In this document: positions 1-6,474 of the stretch, in pieces
Position numbering within the stretch: position 1 is the stretch's first letter
How the letters are laid out: each line of letters opens with the position of its first letter
From: Bacteroidales bacterium
Lineage (GTDB): Bacteria > Bacteroidota > Bacteroidia > Bacteroidales > Tenuifilaceae
DNA length: 26,823 nucleotides
NCBI GenBank assembly: GCA_008933525.1
Contig: WBUV01000001.1
Location: forward strand, 1 to 26,823
Reading direction: 5' to 3'
Translations under genes and position numbers: made by a program
Notes under the pieces: model-generated
The model's input: only the letters and a program-made list of their open reading frames with translations
What the model was told of the DNA's origin: nothing
Database searches by the model: none

Positions 1-2
1 GT

Positions 3-1349
3 TCACTTTATTCCAAGATAATTCATTGGGGTGATAGTTTTAAGTTCCTTTTTTGTGCTTTCTGATACGTTCAAACTGTCAACAAATTGTATGAAGTCAG
101 TTTGAGTTATCGATTTGTTTGTTCTTGTTAACTCTTTTAACGCCTCGTATGGATTGGGGTAACCCTCACGTCGAAGGATTGTTTGGATTGCTTCGGCTAT
201 TACCATCCAGTTGTTTTCCAAATCAACATTAATGGCGTTTGTGTTTACAATTAGTTTATCGAATCCCTTTGATATTGATTTGAATGCAATAATTGAATGA
301 GAAAAAGGAACACCAATGTTACGCATTACAGTAGAATCGGTAAGGTCGCGCTGTAAGCGAGATATTGGCAGTTTTGCCGCAAGATGCTCCAGTATTGCGT
401 TGGCCATTCCAAGATTTCCTTCTGCATTTTCAAAATCAATAGGGTTAACCTTGTGAGGCATTGCGGATGATCCTACCTCGCCTTGCTTAATCTTTTGTTT
501 AAAGTATTCCATCGATATATATGTCCAAATATCTCTGGAAAGGTCGATTAAGATGTTGTTGATTCGCTTTGTGGCATCAAAAAGAGCGGCCATGTTATCG
601 TAATGCTCAATTTGAGTAGTAGTTTGCGAACGGTTTAGGTTTAGCGACACGTTCACAAAGTTATTGGCGAAATCAACCCAATTTATAGTTGGATAAGCAA
701 CAAAATGTGCATTCAGATTACCGGTTGCGCCACCAAATTTCGCGGAGTACGGAATTGACTGTAGTTGCTTTAGTTGAACCTCTAATCGTTCAGCAAATAC
801 TCTAATTTCTTTTCCAAGCCTGGTTGGCGATGCTGGTTGTCCGTGTGTATGGGCAAGCATTGGCATATCGGCCCACTCATTGGCAAGTGAATTGAGTTTT
901 TGTATGAGATTGTTGATTAAAGGGTAGTACGCATTTTGGATAGCATCGCGGAGCATTGCTGGGAATGCCGTATTGTTGATGTCCTGCGAAGTTAACCCGA
1001 AATGGATAAACTCTTTGTGCTCCGATAATCCTAATGCATCAAATTTCTCCTTGAGGAAGTACTCTATCGCCTTAACATCGTGGTTGGTAACGGATTCAAT
1101 TTGTTTTATTCGTTGAGCATCGCTTTCATTAAAGTCTGCAACAATTTTTCTTAACCTATCGAAATTGATACTTTGGAAGTTAGTTAGTTGTGGTAGTGGA
1201 ATTTTACAAAGAGCAATAAAATACTCCACTTCAACCCAAATCCTATATTTTATAAGTGCAAACTCCGAGAAGTACTGCTGAAGTTCATCAACCTTATCTC
1301 TATACCTACCATCGATAGGCGAAATTGCATTTAGCGATGTAAGTGCCAT
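3..1349 (-). CDS. purB: Adenylosuccinate lyase (PurB)
   Basis: Complete 448-residue protein, close to the usual length of E. coli-type PurB (about 456). It catalyses two fumarate-releasing steps in purine synthesis: SAICAR to AICAR, and adenylosuccinate to AMP, in the cytoplasm. The fumarase/aspartase superfamily signature is clear at residues 294-307 (SSAMPHKVNPIDFE), where Ser295 is expected to be the catalytic serine on the mobile loop. The histidine region AHTHGQP (166-172) and the N-terminal SPIDGRY motif (10-16) are also intact. The stop codon lies at the very edge of the window, so the downstream context is unknown. It is divergent from mqnA across a 162-bp spacer. A weak -7-like box reading TTAGTTTG on the minus strand lies at 1375-1382, about 26 bp before the start. 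Identification is secure. Confidence 0.97.
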   Translation of the reverse strand: MALTSLNAISPIDGRYRDKVDELQQYFSEFALIKYRIWVEVEYFIALCKIPLPQLTNFQSINFDRLRKIVADFNESDAQRIKQIESVTNHDVKAIEYFLKEKFDALGLSEHKEFIHFGLTSQDINNTAFPAMLRDAIQNAYYPLINNLIQKLNSLANEWADMPMLAHTHGQPASPTRLGKEIRVFAERLEVQLKQLQSIPYSAKFGGATGNLNAHFVAYPTINWVDFANNFVNVSLNLNRSQTTTQIEHYDNMAALFDATKRINNILIDLSRDIWTYISMEYFKQKIKQGEVGSSAMPHKVNPIDFENAEGNLGMANAILEHLAAKLPISRLQRDLTDSTVMRNIGVPFSHSIIAFKSISKGFDKLIVNTNAINVDLENNWMVIAEAIQTILRREGYPNPYEALKELTRTNKSITQTDFIQFVDSLNVSESTKKELKTITPMNYLGIK

Positions 1350-1449
1350 ATCATAAAAATTTGCTCAAAGTTAGCAAACTAAGCCGATATACAGAAATTT
1401 GAGGTAGAACTAAAATGTTATTTAACAAATATTGATGAGGAAATAGTTG

Positions 1450-1479
1450 TTTGATGTTGCGATGAAATTACTAACTTCG
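1450..1479 (+). promoter_or_regulatory. Candidate promoter for mqnA
   Basis: TTTG at 1450-1453 and TAACTTCG at 1472-1479 resemble the Bacteroidota promoter pattern TTTG ... TAnnTTTG, with 7 of 8 positions matching in the -7 box. The spacer is 18 bp, slightly short of the usual 19-21. The predicted start of transcription near 1486 would leave a leader of roughly 25 nt. That leader contains a small inverted repeat, AGGTT-gatt-AACCT (1492-1505), just before the start codon. Pattern match only. Confidence 0.45.
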
Positions 1480-1511
1480 TAGCATAATCAAAGGTTGATT
1501 AACCTATATGG

Positions 1512-2276
1512 ATGATGACCCGCAAAATAAGAGTATCGGCTATTTCGTATTTAAACACTGCACCGTTTGTATACGGCTTGCAGCATTCTTATATTTTACA
1601 AAACATCGATATTGCTTTTGATTATCCTTCCGAGTGTGCACGAAAATTACAGCAAAATGAGTCTGATATAGGTATTATTCCTGTTGCAGCATTGCTATCG
1701 CTTCCAAAGTATGAGATTATATCCAACTACTGTATTGGTGCTGTTGGTGCGGTACGGACTGTTGCTTTATTCAGTAACTCACCTTTGGAAAAAATTGAAA
1801 GGATATATCTCGATTACCAATCCAGAACCTCTGTGAACTTGGTAAAGATTCTTAGTAAGAAGTTTTGGAAAATTTCGCCAGAGTGGATGCCCTTTTCGCC
1901 ATCACAGGATGCTAATGGGCTAGATCCGCACGAAGGTCTTGTTATTATTGGCGATAGAGTTTTTAATTCCGAGAAGCACTATCAGTACTGCTACGATTTA
2001 GCAGAGGAGTGGTTCAAGTTTACTGGCTTACCTTTTGTCTTTGCCGTTTGGGCTTCGGTGAAGCCATTGGATAATGATTTTATTGATTCATTTAATAGTG
2101 CTCTTGGTCTTGGGTTACAGAATATTCCATTATCGGTCGATAACTTTAACTTAAAGTATATAGATAGGAGCGAGGCCATTGATTATTTAAACAAGAATAT
2201 TTCCTATAATTTGGATGATAGAAAGAAAAAGGCCATTGAGATGTTCTTGAATCAAGTTAAAGAGGTAAATTTATAG
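1512..2276 (+). CDS. mqnA: Chorismate dehydratase, futalosine pathway (MqnA)
   Basis: A 254-residue cytosolic protein of the MqnA/periplasmic-binding-protein-like fold. The N-terminal segment SAISYLNTAPFVYGL (9-23) is characteristic of MqnA, as are the later stretches resembling NESDIGIIPVAALL and LPFVFAVWA. MqnA dehydrates chorismate to 3-[(1-carboxyvinyl)oxy]benzoate, the first step of the futalosine route to menaquinone. No other mqn gene is in the window, so the pathway is inferred from this gene alone. The start has two adjacent in-frame ATGs at 1512 and 1515; an ATG at 1508 is out of frame. It is followed after 26 bp by the corA-like gene, which suggests co-transcription without an obvious functional link. 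Confidence 0.92.
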   Translation: MMTRKIRVSAISYLNTAPFVYGLQHSYILQNIDIAFDYPSECARKLQQNESDIGIIPVAALLSLPKYEIISNYCIGAVGAVRTVALFSNSPLEKIERIYLDYQSRTSVNLVKILSKKFWKISPEWMPFSPSQDANGLDPHEGLVIIGDRVFNSEKHYQYCYDLAEEWFKFTGLPFVFAVWASVKPLDNDFIDSFNSALGLGLQNIPLSVDNFNLKYIDRSEAIDYLNKNISYNLDDRKKKAIEMFLNQVKEVNL

Positions 2277-2302
2277 TGATAACTTTATAACACAATCTGC
2301 CT

Positions 2303-3253
2303 ATGATTGCAATCTTCTACAAGGCTTTCAACAAAATTGTTCACGAGATTGATGCTGAGCGCTTGGCAGAAATCGACTATGAGGATTTACTTTGGATTGA
2401 CTTGGCTAATCCAACAGACGATGAACGGGAAGCCGTAGAGATTTTTTTCAATATAAACCTTCAAACTCGTCAGCAGGTAGAGGAGATTGAGAGTTCGTCG
2501 CGGTATTTTGAGACCGAAAATTTGATTATTGCCAACTCAAACTTTCTTATCAATAGGGATAATATCTATATAACTGAACCTGTTTCGTTTACGCTGAAGG
2601 ATGGGATATTAATTTCAGTGCGAACGCTAGATTTAAAGGCCTTTTCAGATACTATTCGCAAAGTTTACTCCAACCACAAAGCTTATCCAACTGGGTATCA
2701 TACCCTAATAGCTCTATTGGAAACACGTATCGATTTAGATGCCGATATGGTTGAGGCATTGGCAAAGGAAATCGCTACTTTAACTAAGAGACTTAGAATT
2801 GCCGAGGAGTTAGATGAGGAGTTAATCTTAGAAATTAGTAAACTTCAGGAAAATACAATGCTAATCCGCGAGAACTTTATGGATAAGCAGCGTGTGGTAA
2901 GCGGAATTCTTAAAAGTGAGCGTTTCCCAAACGATACCTATCCCAAGTTAAACATTATGACTCGCGACATAGGTTCACTTATTAACCATACCGACTTTAG
3001 CTTTGAGCGTTTGGAGTATTTGCAGAACACTTTCTTGGGTCTTATCAATATTGAGCAGAACAAGATTATAAAGATATTTACCGTAGTTTCGGTGGTGTTT
3101 ATGCCACCCACACTTATTGCTTCGGTTTACGGAATGAACTTTACACTATTCCCTGAACTTAAGTGGAAATTTGGTTATCCTTTTGCCTTGGTTTTAATGC
3201 TTTTATCATCTTTGACAACACTATTTATATTTAAGAAGAGGAAGTGGCTTTGA
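2303..3253 (+). CDS. corA: CorA-family divalent metal ion channel
   Basis: A 316-residue member of the CorA Mg2+/Co2+ transporter family. The diagnostic YGMNF motif is at residues 276-280, at the end of the first of two C-terminal membrane helices (about 255-276 and 291-310). The protein ends in a basic KKRKWL tail, as is normal for the family. The N-terminal 250 residues form the cytoplasmic funnel domain, with a long charged helical region (about 140-245) before the first membrane segment. CorA proteins assemble as homopentamers in the inner membrane and move Mg2+ or other divalent cations. The exact ion cannot be read from the sequence. It lies 26 bp after mqnA; the next gene follows only after a 128-bp spacer holding a tandem repeat, so the operon may end here. 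Confidence 0.93.
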   Translation: MIAIFYKAFNKIVHEIDAERLAEIDYEDLLWIDLANPTDDEREAVEIFFNINLQTRQQVEEIESSSRYFETENLIIANSNFLINRDNIYITEPVSFTLKDGILISVRTLDLKAFSDTIRKVYSNHKAYPTGYHTLIALLETRIDLDADMVEALAKEIATLTKRLRIAEELDEELILEISKLQENTMLIRENFMDKQRVVSGILKSERFPNDTYPKLNIMTRDIGSLINHTDFSFERLEYLQNTFLGLINIEQNKIIKIFTVVSVVFMPPTLIASVYGMNFTLFPELKWKFGYPFALVLMLLSSLTTLFIFKKRKWL

Positions 3254-3269
3254 GAGTTGGAAGATGGAA

Positions 3270-3349
3270 GTAGAATGTAGAATGTAGAATGTAGAATGTA
3301 GAATGTAGAATGTAGAATGTAGAATGTAGAATGTAGAATGTAGAATGTA
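3270..3349. repeat. Tandem array of 7-bp unit GTAGAAT, 11 copies
   Basis: Eleven perfect consecutive copies of GTAGAAT run from 3270 to 3346, followed by a partial copy (GTA). The array fills most of the 128-bp gap between the corA-like gene and the NfeD-family gene. The unit length is not a multiple of three, and stop codons (TAG) occur within the unit, so it is not coding. A degenerate relative of the same words occurs at about 5256-5276. Perfect identity between copies suggests recent slippage-type expansion. Confidence 0.97.
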
Positions 3350-3381
3350 AAGACCTTATAAACAAGATTAAAAAATATACA

Positions 3382-4797
3382 ATGAATATTTCAAGTTTAA
3401 ATTGGCTCAAGTTTGTAGTAATTATTGGATTATTCCTATCATCGGGATTGATTTCTAGTGCTCAAACCGATAGTAGTTCCAAGTTGGTTTACAAAATCAA
3501 TATCAAGGAAAACATTATGCCTGCTGCTTGGCGACAGGTTAAAGTTGGTATTGACGAGGCTCATAAGCAAAATGCCGATATCATCCTAATCCATATGAAT
3601 ACCTATGGCGGTATGGTTGATATGGCCGATTCAATCCGGACTAAGATTTTGAATAGCAAAATTCCTGTGTGGGTTTTTATCGATAATCAGGCAGCATCGG
3701 CAGGTGCGTTGATTTCCATTGCTTGCGATAGCATCTATATGCGTAAGGGTGGAAGTATTGGTGCTGCTACTGTGGTTGACCAATCGGGAAATGTTGTGCC
3801 CGATAAGTTTCAATCGTTTATGCGAAGCACAATGCGTGCAACTGCCGAGGCTAAAGGTCAGGATACAATTATTACAGGCAAAGATACCATACTGAAATGG
3901 CGTCGCGACCCACATATTGCCGAGGCAATGGTTGATCCTTCCATATATATTGAAGGTATAATTGATACAGGAAAGGTTTTGACGTTTACTGCCGATGAGG
4001 CAATTAAGCATGGTTATTGCGAAGGAAAAGCCGAGACAGTTGATGATTTGCTAAAACAAGCTGGAGTAAAAGATTACAAATTGGCAGAGTTTAAACCATC
4101 GTTACTTGATAAGCTTATAGGTTTCCTAACAAATCCAATTGTATCGGGATTGCTTATAATGGCAATAGTTGGGGGTATTTACTTTGAACTTCAATCGCCC
4201 GGAATTGGTTTTCCTCTTGGATTGGCTGTGCTTGCAGCAATACTCTATTTCGCACCACATTACTTGGAGGGTTTGGCAGAGCACTGGGAATTGTTGCTAT
4301 TTATAATAGGTGTAATTTTAGTTCTGGTCGAAATATTTGCCATACCCGGATTTGGTGTAACAGGTATTAGCGGAATAATTTTGATAGTTGCAGGCTTAAC
4401 ACTTGCGATGATTGATAATGAACTTTTCAAGGGTACTGGTTCATTCCCTATAATAGCTATTGTTAAACCATTCGGTGTTGTGGTTGCCGCAGTATTTCTT
4501 GGATTGACAGGAGGAATCTTGCTAAGCAAAAAACTTCTGACATCATCTATGTTTCCAAACCTAGCATTGCACTCTGAGTTATCGGGCAAAGATGGATTTG
4601 TTGGAGTTGACCTTAATATAAAGAGTAAGGTTGGAATGGAAGGTGTTGCCATAACAGTTTTACGTCCATCGGGTAAGGTCCAGATTGATAATGAGTGGTT
4701 CGATGCAATGGCTGAGTTTGGCTACATCGAAAAAGGCGAGAAGGTTAAGGTTGTTAAGGACGAGGCAGGCCAGCTATACGTTGTAAAAATTGATTAA
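3382..4797 (+). CDS. nfeD: NfeD-family membrane serine protease (ClpP-class)
   Basis: A 471-residue, full-length NfeD protein. It starts with a signal peptide (hydrophobic 10-26, likely cleavage near SSAQ at 25-28). The ClpP-like serine protease domain follows (about 35-235), with NTYGGMVDMADSI (73-85) and QAASAGALIS (103-112), where Ser106 is the expected nucleophile. A nearby lysine such as Lys142 may be its partner, but I could not align this firmly. Four or five membrane helices lie between about 252 and 382. A C-terminal soluble OB-fold NfeD domain (about 415-471) closes the protein. Family members cleave membrane proteins, classically stomatin, or act in membrane quality control. No stomatin/prohibitin gene is adjacent here. 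A GNAT gene follows 11 bp later and is probably co-transcribed. Confidence 0.9.
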   Translation: MNISSLNWLKFVVIIGLFLSSGLISSAQTDSSSKLVYKINIKENIMPAAWRQVKVGIDEAHKQNADIILIHMNTYGGMVDMADSIRTKILNSKIPVWVFIDNQAASAGALISIACDSIYMRKGGSIGAATVVDQSGNVVPDKFQSFMRSTMRATAEAKGQDTIITGKDTILKWRRDPHIAEAMVDPSIYIEGIIDTGKVLTFTADEAIKHGYCEGKAETVDDLLKQAGVKDYKLAEFKPSLLDKLIGFLTNPIVSGLLIMAIVGGIYFELQSPGIGFPLGLAVLAAILYFAPHYLEGLAEHWELLLFIIGVILVLVEIFAIPGFGVTGISGIILIVAGLTLAMIDNELFKGTGSFPIIAIVKPFGVVVAAVFLGLTGGILLSKKLLTSSMFPNLALHSELSGKDGFVGVDLNIKSKVGMEGVAITVLRPSGKVQIDNEWFDAMAEFGYIEKGEKVKVVKDEAGQLYVVKID

Positions 4798-4808
4798 TTC
4801 TAGCATCG

Positions 4809-5243
4809 ATGGAAGAAATCAGCATTAGAGATTTTGAACTTCAGGATTTTGATGGATTAAGCGAGCTTTGGAGTCTAACCAACCTTGGCAATCCCCAACG
4901 TGGCGATAATCTTGGTATCATTCTACAAAGTGTTGCAATGGGTGGTAAAATGCTTGTTGCGGTTAATGCTGATGATAAGGTTATTGGTACAAGTTGGATG
5001 ACCTTTGATGGACGAAGAATCCATTTGCACCACTTTGGTGTACATCCCGATTATCAACGTAAAGGAATTGGGCGATTATTGGTTAAAGAATCGTTGCAAT
5101 TTGTAAAGCAAAAAGGATATCAGGTAAAATTGGAAGTTCATCAATCAAACTTAGCGGCAATCAACCTGTATAAGCAGTTTGGTTTTACTTTTCTGGGCGA
5201 TTACGATGTCTACATTATTCGGGATTTGAGTTCTATAGATTAA
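4809..5243 (+). CDS. GNAT-family N-acetyltransferase
   Basis: A 144-residue single-domain acetyltransferase. Motif A of the GNAT fold is clear: GVHPDYQRKGIGRLLV (77-92), with the acetyl-CoA pyrophosphate-binding QRKGIG at 83-88. The closing NLAAINLYKQFGF segment is typical of RimI-like and general GNAT proteins. It should transfer an acetyl group from acetyl-CoA to an amine; the substrate cannot be told from the sequence. It starts 11 bp after the NfeD-family gene and is likely in the same transcript, but no functional connection is evident. The downstream spacer begins with degenerate repeat words. Confidence 0.9.
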   Translation: MEEISIRDFELQDFDGLSELWSLTNLGNPQRGDNLGIILQSVAMGGKMLVAVNADDKVIGTSWMTFDGRRIHLHHFGVHPDYQRKGIGRLLVKESLQFVKQKGYQVKLEVHQSNLAAINLYKQFGFTFLGDYDVYIIRDLSSID

Positions 5244-5515
5244 TTTATAATGAGTAATGTAGAATTTAGAATGATGAATTTGTAATTTTAAAATTTTTTG
5301 CCCTGAAAGTGCTCTAGTCATAGCCCTGAGTTTCAACTCGGGGATTACAAAGGGATATGTTGAAATGCGATGCAAGTAATAGCGTTTGTTTGAAATGATA
5401 TGGAATATTTGCATCGCAACAAAAGAAATATTGGTATGAAACTTAATCTTATAACCCTAATGATTAATCTTTTTGCGATACTCAGAGTCAAAACCAAAAC
5501 CTAAATTCAATAACT
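5244..5515. other. Intergenic spacer with repeat remnants
   Basis: No gene is supported in these 272 bp. The first part (about 5256-5276) holds degenerate copies of the GTAGAAT-type words seen at 3270. An AT-only palindrome, AATTTTAAAATT, lies at 5284-5295 and is followed by a T-run, so it could act as a weak terminator. A hairpin follows at 5324-5343. The rest, up to the start of the nitroreductase gene, shows no convincing promoter or other structure. Confidence 0.5.
5324..5343. repeat. Small hairpin, CCCTGAGTT / AACTCGGG
   Basis: The arms CCC-GAGTT and AACTC-GGG pair around a TC dinucleotide, with one bulged T on the left arm. It is GC-rich compared with its surroundings and resembles dispersed hairpin repeats (of the type with CCCGGG-rich arms) found between Bacteroidota genes. 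The assignment to such a family is from memory; only the hairpin itself is seen. Confidence 0.5.
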
Positions 5516-6145
5516 ATGAAACAACTACTACTATTCCTTGCTGTATCAGTATTTACCACAACCTATGCGCAAACTGATTCAATAATTGTCCTCAACAAAC
5601 CCACCGAGGTTAAAGGTAAAACCGTAATGGAGGCATTTGCCAGTAGAGCGTCGGTTCGGGAATTCTCTTCAGAGGAATTGTCCTTGCAGGATATTTCCGA
5701 TTTACTTTGGGCTGCCAATGGAATTAACAGGCCTACAGAGAACAAAAGAACTGCCCCAACAGCAATGAACTCACAGGATGTTGATATTTATGTTGTAATG
5801 AAACAGGGCTCGTACCTATACGATGCTAAAAATCATAAACTTATTTTAGTTGATGCGGCCGATAACCGAGCAATGGTGGCTGGAACTCAAAAGAACTTTG
5901 CCAATGCACCTCTTTTCTGTGTAATGGTTTCGGATATCTCCCGTTTTACTCGCGGCGACGAATCGCAAAAAATGCCTTGGGCTGCAATGGATGCTGCAAT
6001 GGTATCGCAGAATATAAACCTATTCTGTGCTGGCGTTGGACTTAAAACTCGTCCACGAGTTTTTATGGAGGTTGATAACCTTCGTAAAGCACTAAAACTT
6101 AGTGCAACTCAGCATCCAATGATTAATAATCCTGTAGGAAAATAG
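5516..6145 (+). CDS. Exported SagB-like nitroreductase-family oxidoreductase
   Basis: A 209-residue protein with a Sec-type signal peptide (1-18, MKQLLLFL... ending TYAQ) followed by a nitroreductase fold. SRASVREFSSEELS (43-56) matches the FMN-contacting N-terminal segment of the family. The DLLWAANGINR stretch (62-72) and the segment DAAMVSQNINLFCAGVGL (159-176) resemble the SagB/ThcOx-type subgroup. Members bind FMN and oxidise or reduce small molecules or peptide heterocycles with NAD(P)H or oxygen. The substrate here is unknown, and no peptide-cyclisation partners (YcaO, cyclodehydratase) are nearby. The export signal is unusual for an FMN enzyme. The C-terminus ends at NNPVGK, slightly shorter than the family's usual ending. 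It appears to be a single-gene unit between two repeat-bearing spacers. Confidence 0.85.
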   Translation: MKQLLLFLAVSVFTTTYAQTDSIIVLNKPTEVKGKTVMEAFASRASVREFSSEELSLQDISDLLWAANGINRPTENKRTAPTAMNSQDVDIYVVMKQGSYLYDAKNHKLILVDAADNRAMVAGTQKNFANAPLFCVMVSDISRFTRGDESQKMPWAAMDAAMVSQNINLFCAGVGLKTRPRVFMEVDNLRKALKLSATQHPMINNPVGK

Positions 6146-6196
6146 ATTTATTGAATTAGACGTTTTGCTGATATTTAAAAGATGCCGGCGACATCA

Positions 6197-6281
6197 AATG
6201 TTTATAGAAATTCATTGTGAATAAGAATTATTCGACTCCAGCTGGAGTCGAATTTTTTATATGCTCATTGCTATAAACATT
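6197..6281. repeat. Nested palindromic element
   Basis: Perfect 11-bp inverted repeats, AATGTTTATAG (6197-6207) and CTATAAACATT (6271-6281), flank a perfect 24-bp palindrome at 6230-6253 whose centre is AGCT and whose arms read ATTCGACTCC and GGAGTCGAAT. The two symmetry centres differ by only a few bases, so the whole 85 bp can fold as one cruciform. A run of six T follows the inner palindrome (6253-6258), so it may also terminate transcription from the upstream gene. It looks like a small dispersed, non-autonomous repeat; copy number cannot be judged from one window. Confidence 0.8.
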
Positions 6282-6282
6282 C

Positions 6283-6299
6283 AAACCCTCTGGGTTTTT
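6283..6299 (+). terminator. Short terminator-like hairpin
   Basis: AAACCC (6283-6288), loop TCT, GGGTTT (6292-6297), followed by TT. The stem is only 6 bp, so on its own it would be weak. It immediately follows the right arm of the nested palindrome and may be part of the same repeat. Confidence 0.4.
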
Positions 6300-6358
6300 A
6301 GCCATCCGCAGATTATCACTTATACGCCTAATTCAATAGATTTAATTATTAGTATTCA

Positions 6359-6392
6359 ACGCTGTCAGATTTTAAACCTTGACGGCGTTTTT
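6359..6392 (+). terminator. Terminator-like hairpin with T-run
   Basis: ACGCTGTCA (6359-6367) pairs with TGACGGCGT (6380-6388) through nine base pairs including one G-T wobble, with a 12-nt loop, and runs into TTTTT (6388-6392). It lies upstream of the 6475 gene and would insulate it from read-through of the nitroreductase gene. Confidence 0.5.
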
Positions 6393-6422
6393 GTTTGTAG
6401 GCAGATTAATATTTATCAATTT

Positions 6423-6455
6423 ATTGAACAAAATCGGGAGGGTTTTGTAATTTAG
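6423..6455 (+). promoter_or_regulatory. Candidate promoter for the 6475 gene
   Basis: ATTG at 6423-6426 and TAATTTAG at 6448-6455, separated by 21 bp, fit the Bacteroidota -33/-7 pattern (3 of 4 and 7 of 8 positions). The -7 box is the loop of an imperfect hairpin with arms GGTTTTGTA and TACAAAAACC (6441-6466), which could be an operator or chance. The start of transcription would be near 6462, leaving a short leader. Confidence 0.4.
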
Positions 6456-6474
6456 TACAAAAACCACCCTTTAT

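Larger units (their letters stand above)
6146..6474. other. Non-coding spacer with stacked palindromes
   Basis: This 329-bp gap holds no supportable gene. A 64-codon open frame at 6261-6455 is rejected because it runs through three hairpins and has no family resemblance. The spacer contains a nested inverted repeat (6197-6281), two further hairpins each followed by a T-run (6283-6299 and 6359-6392), and a candidate promoter at 6423-6455. Confidence 0.7.

Noticed and set aside
3270..3349. The GTAGAAT array as a CRISPR or an iteron-type replication origin
   Set aside because: Units are 7 bp and contiguous with no spacers, and there are no replication or cas genes nearby.
5516..6145. A SagB-type peptide-cyclisation (TOMM) gene cluster
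   Set aside because: Only the nitroreductase-like gene is present; there is no YcaO protein, precursor peptide or cyclodehydratase within the window.
6261..6455. A 64-codon open frame on the plus strand between the exported nitroreductase gene and the 472-residue protein gene
   Set aside because: It runs through three hairpins and the candidate promoter, has no family resemblance and no good start context, so it is treated as non-coding.
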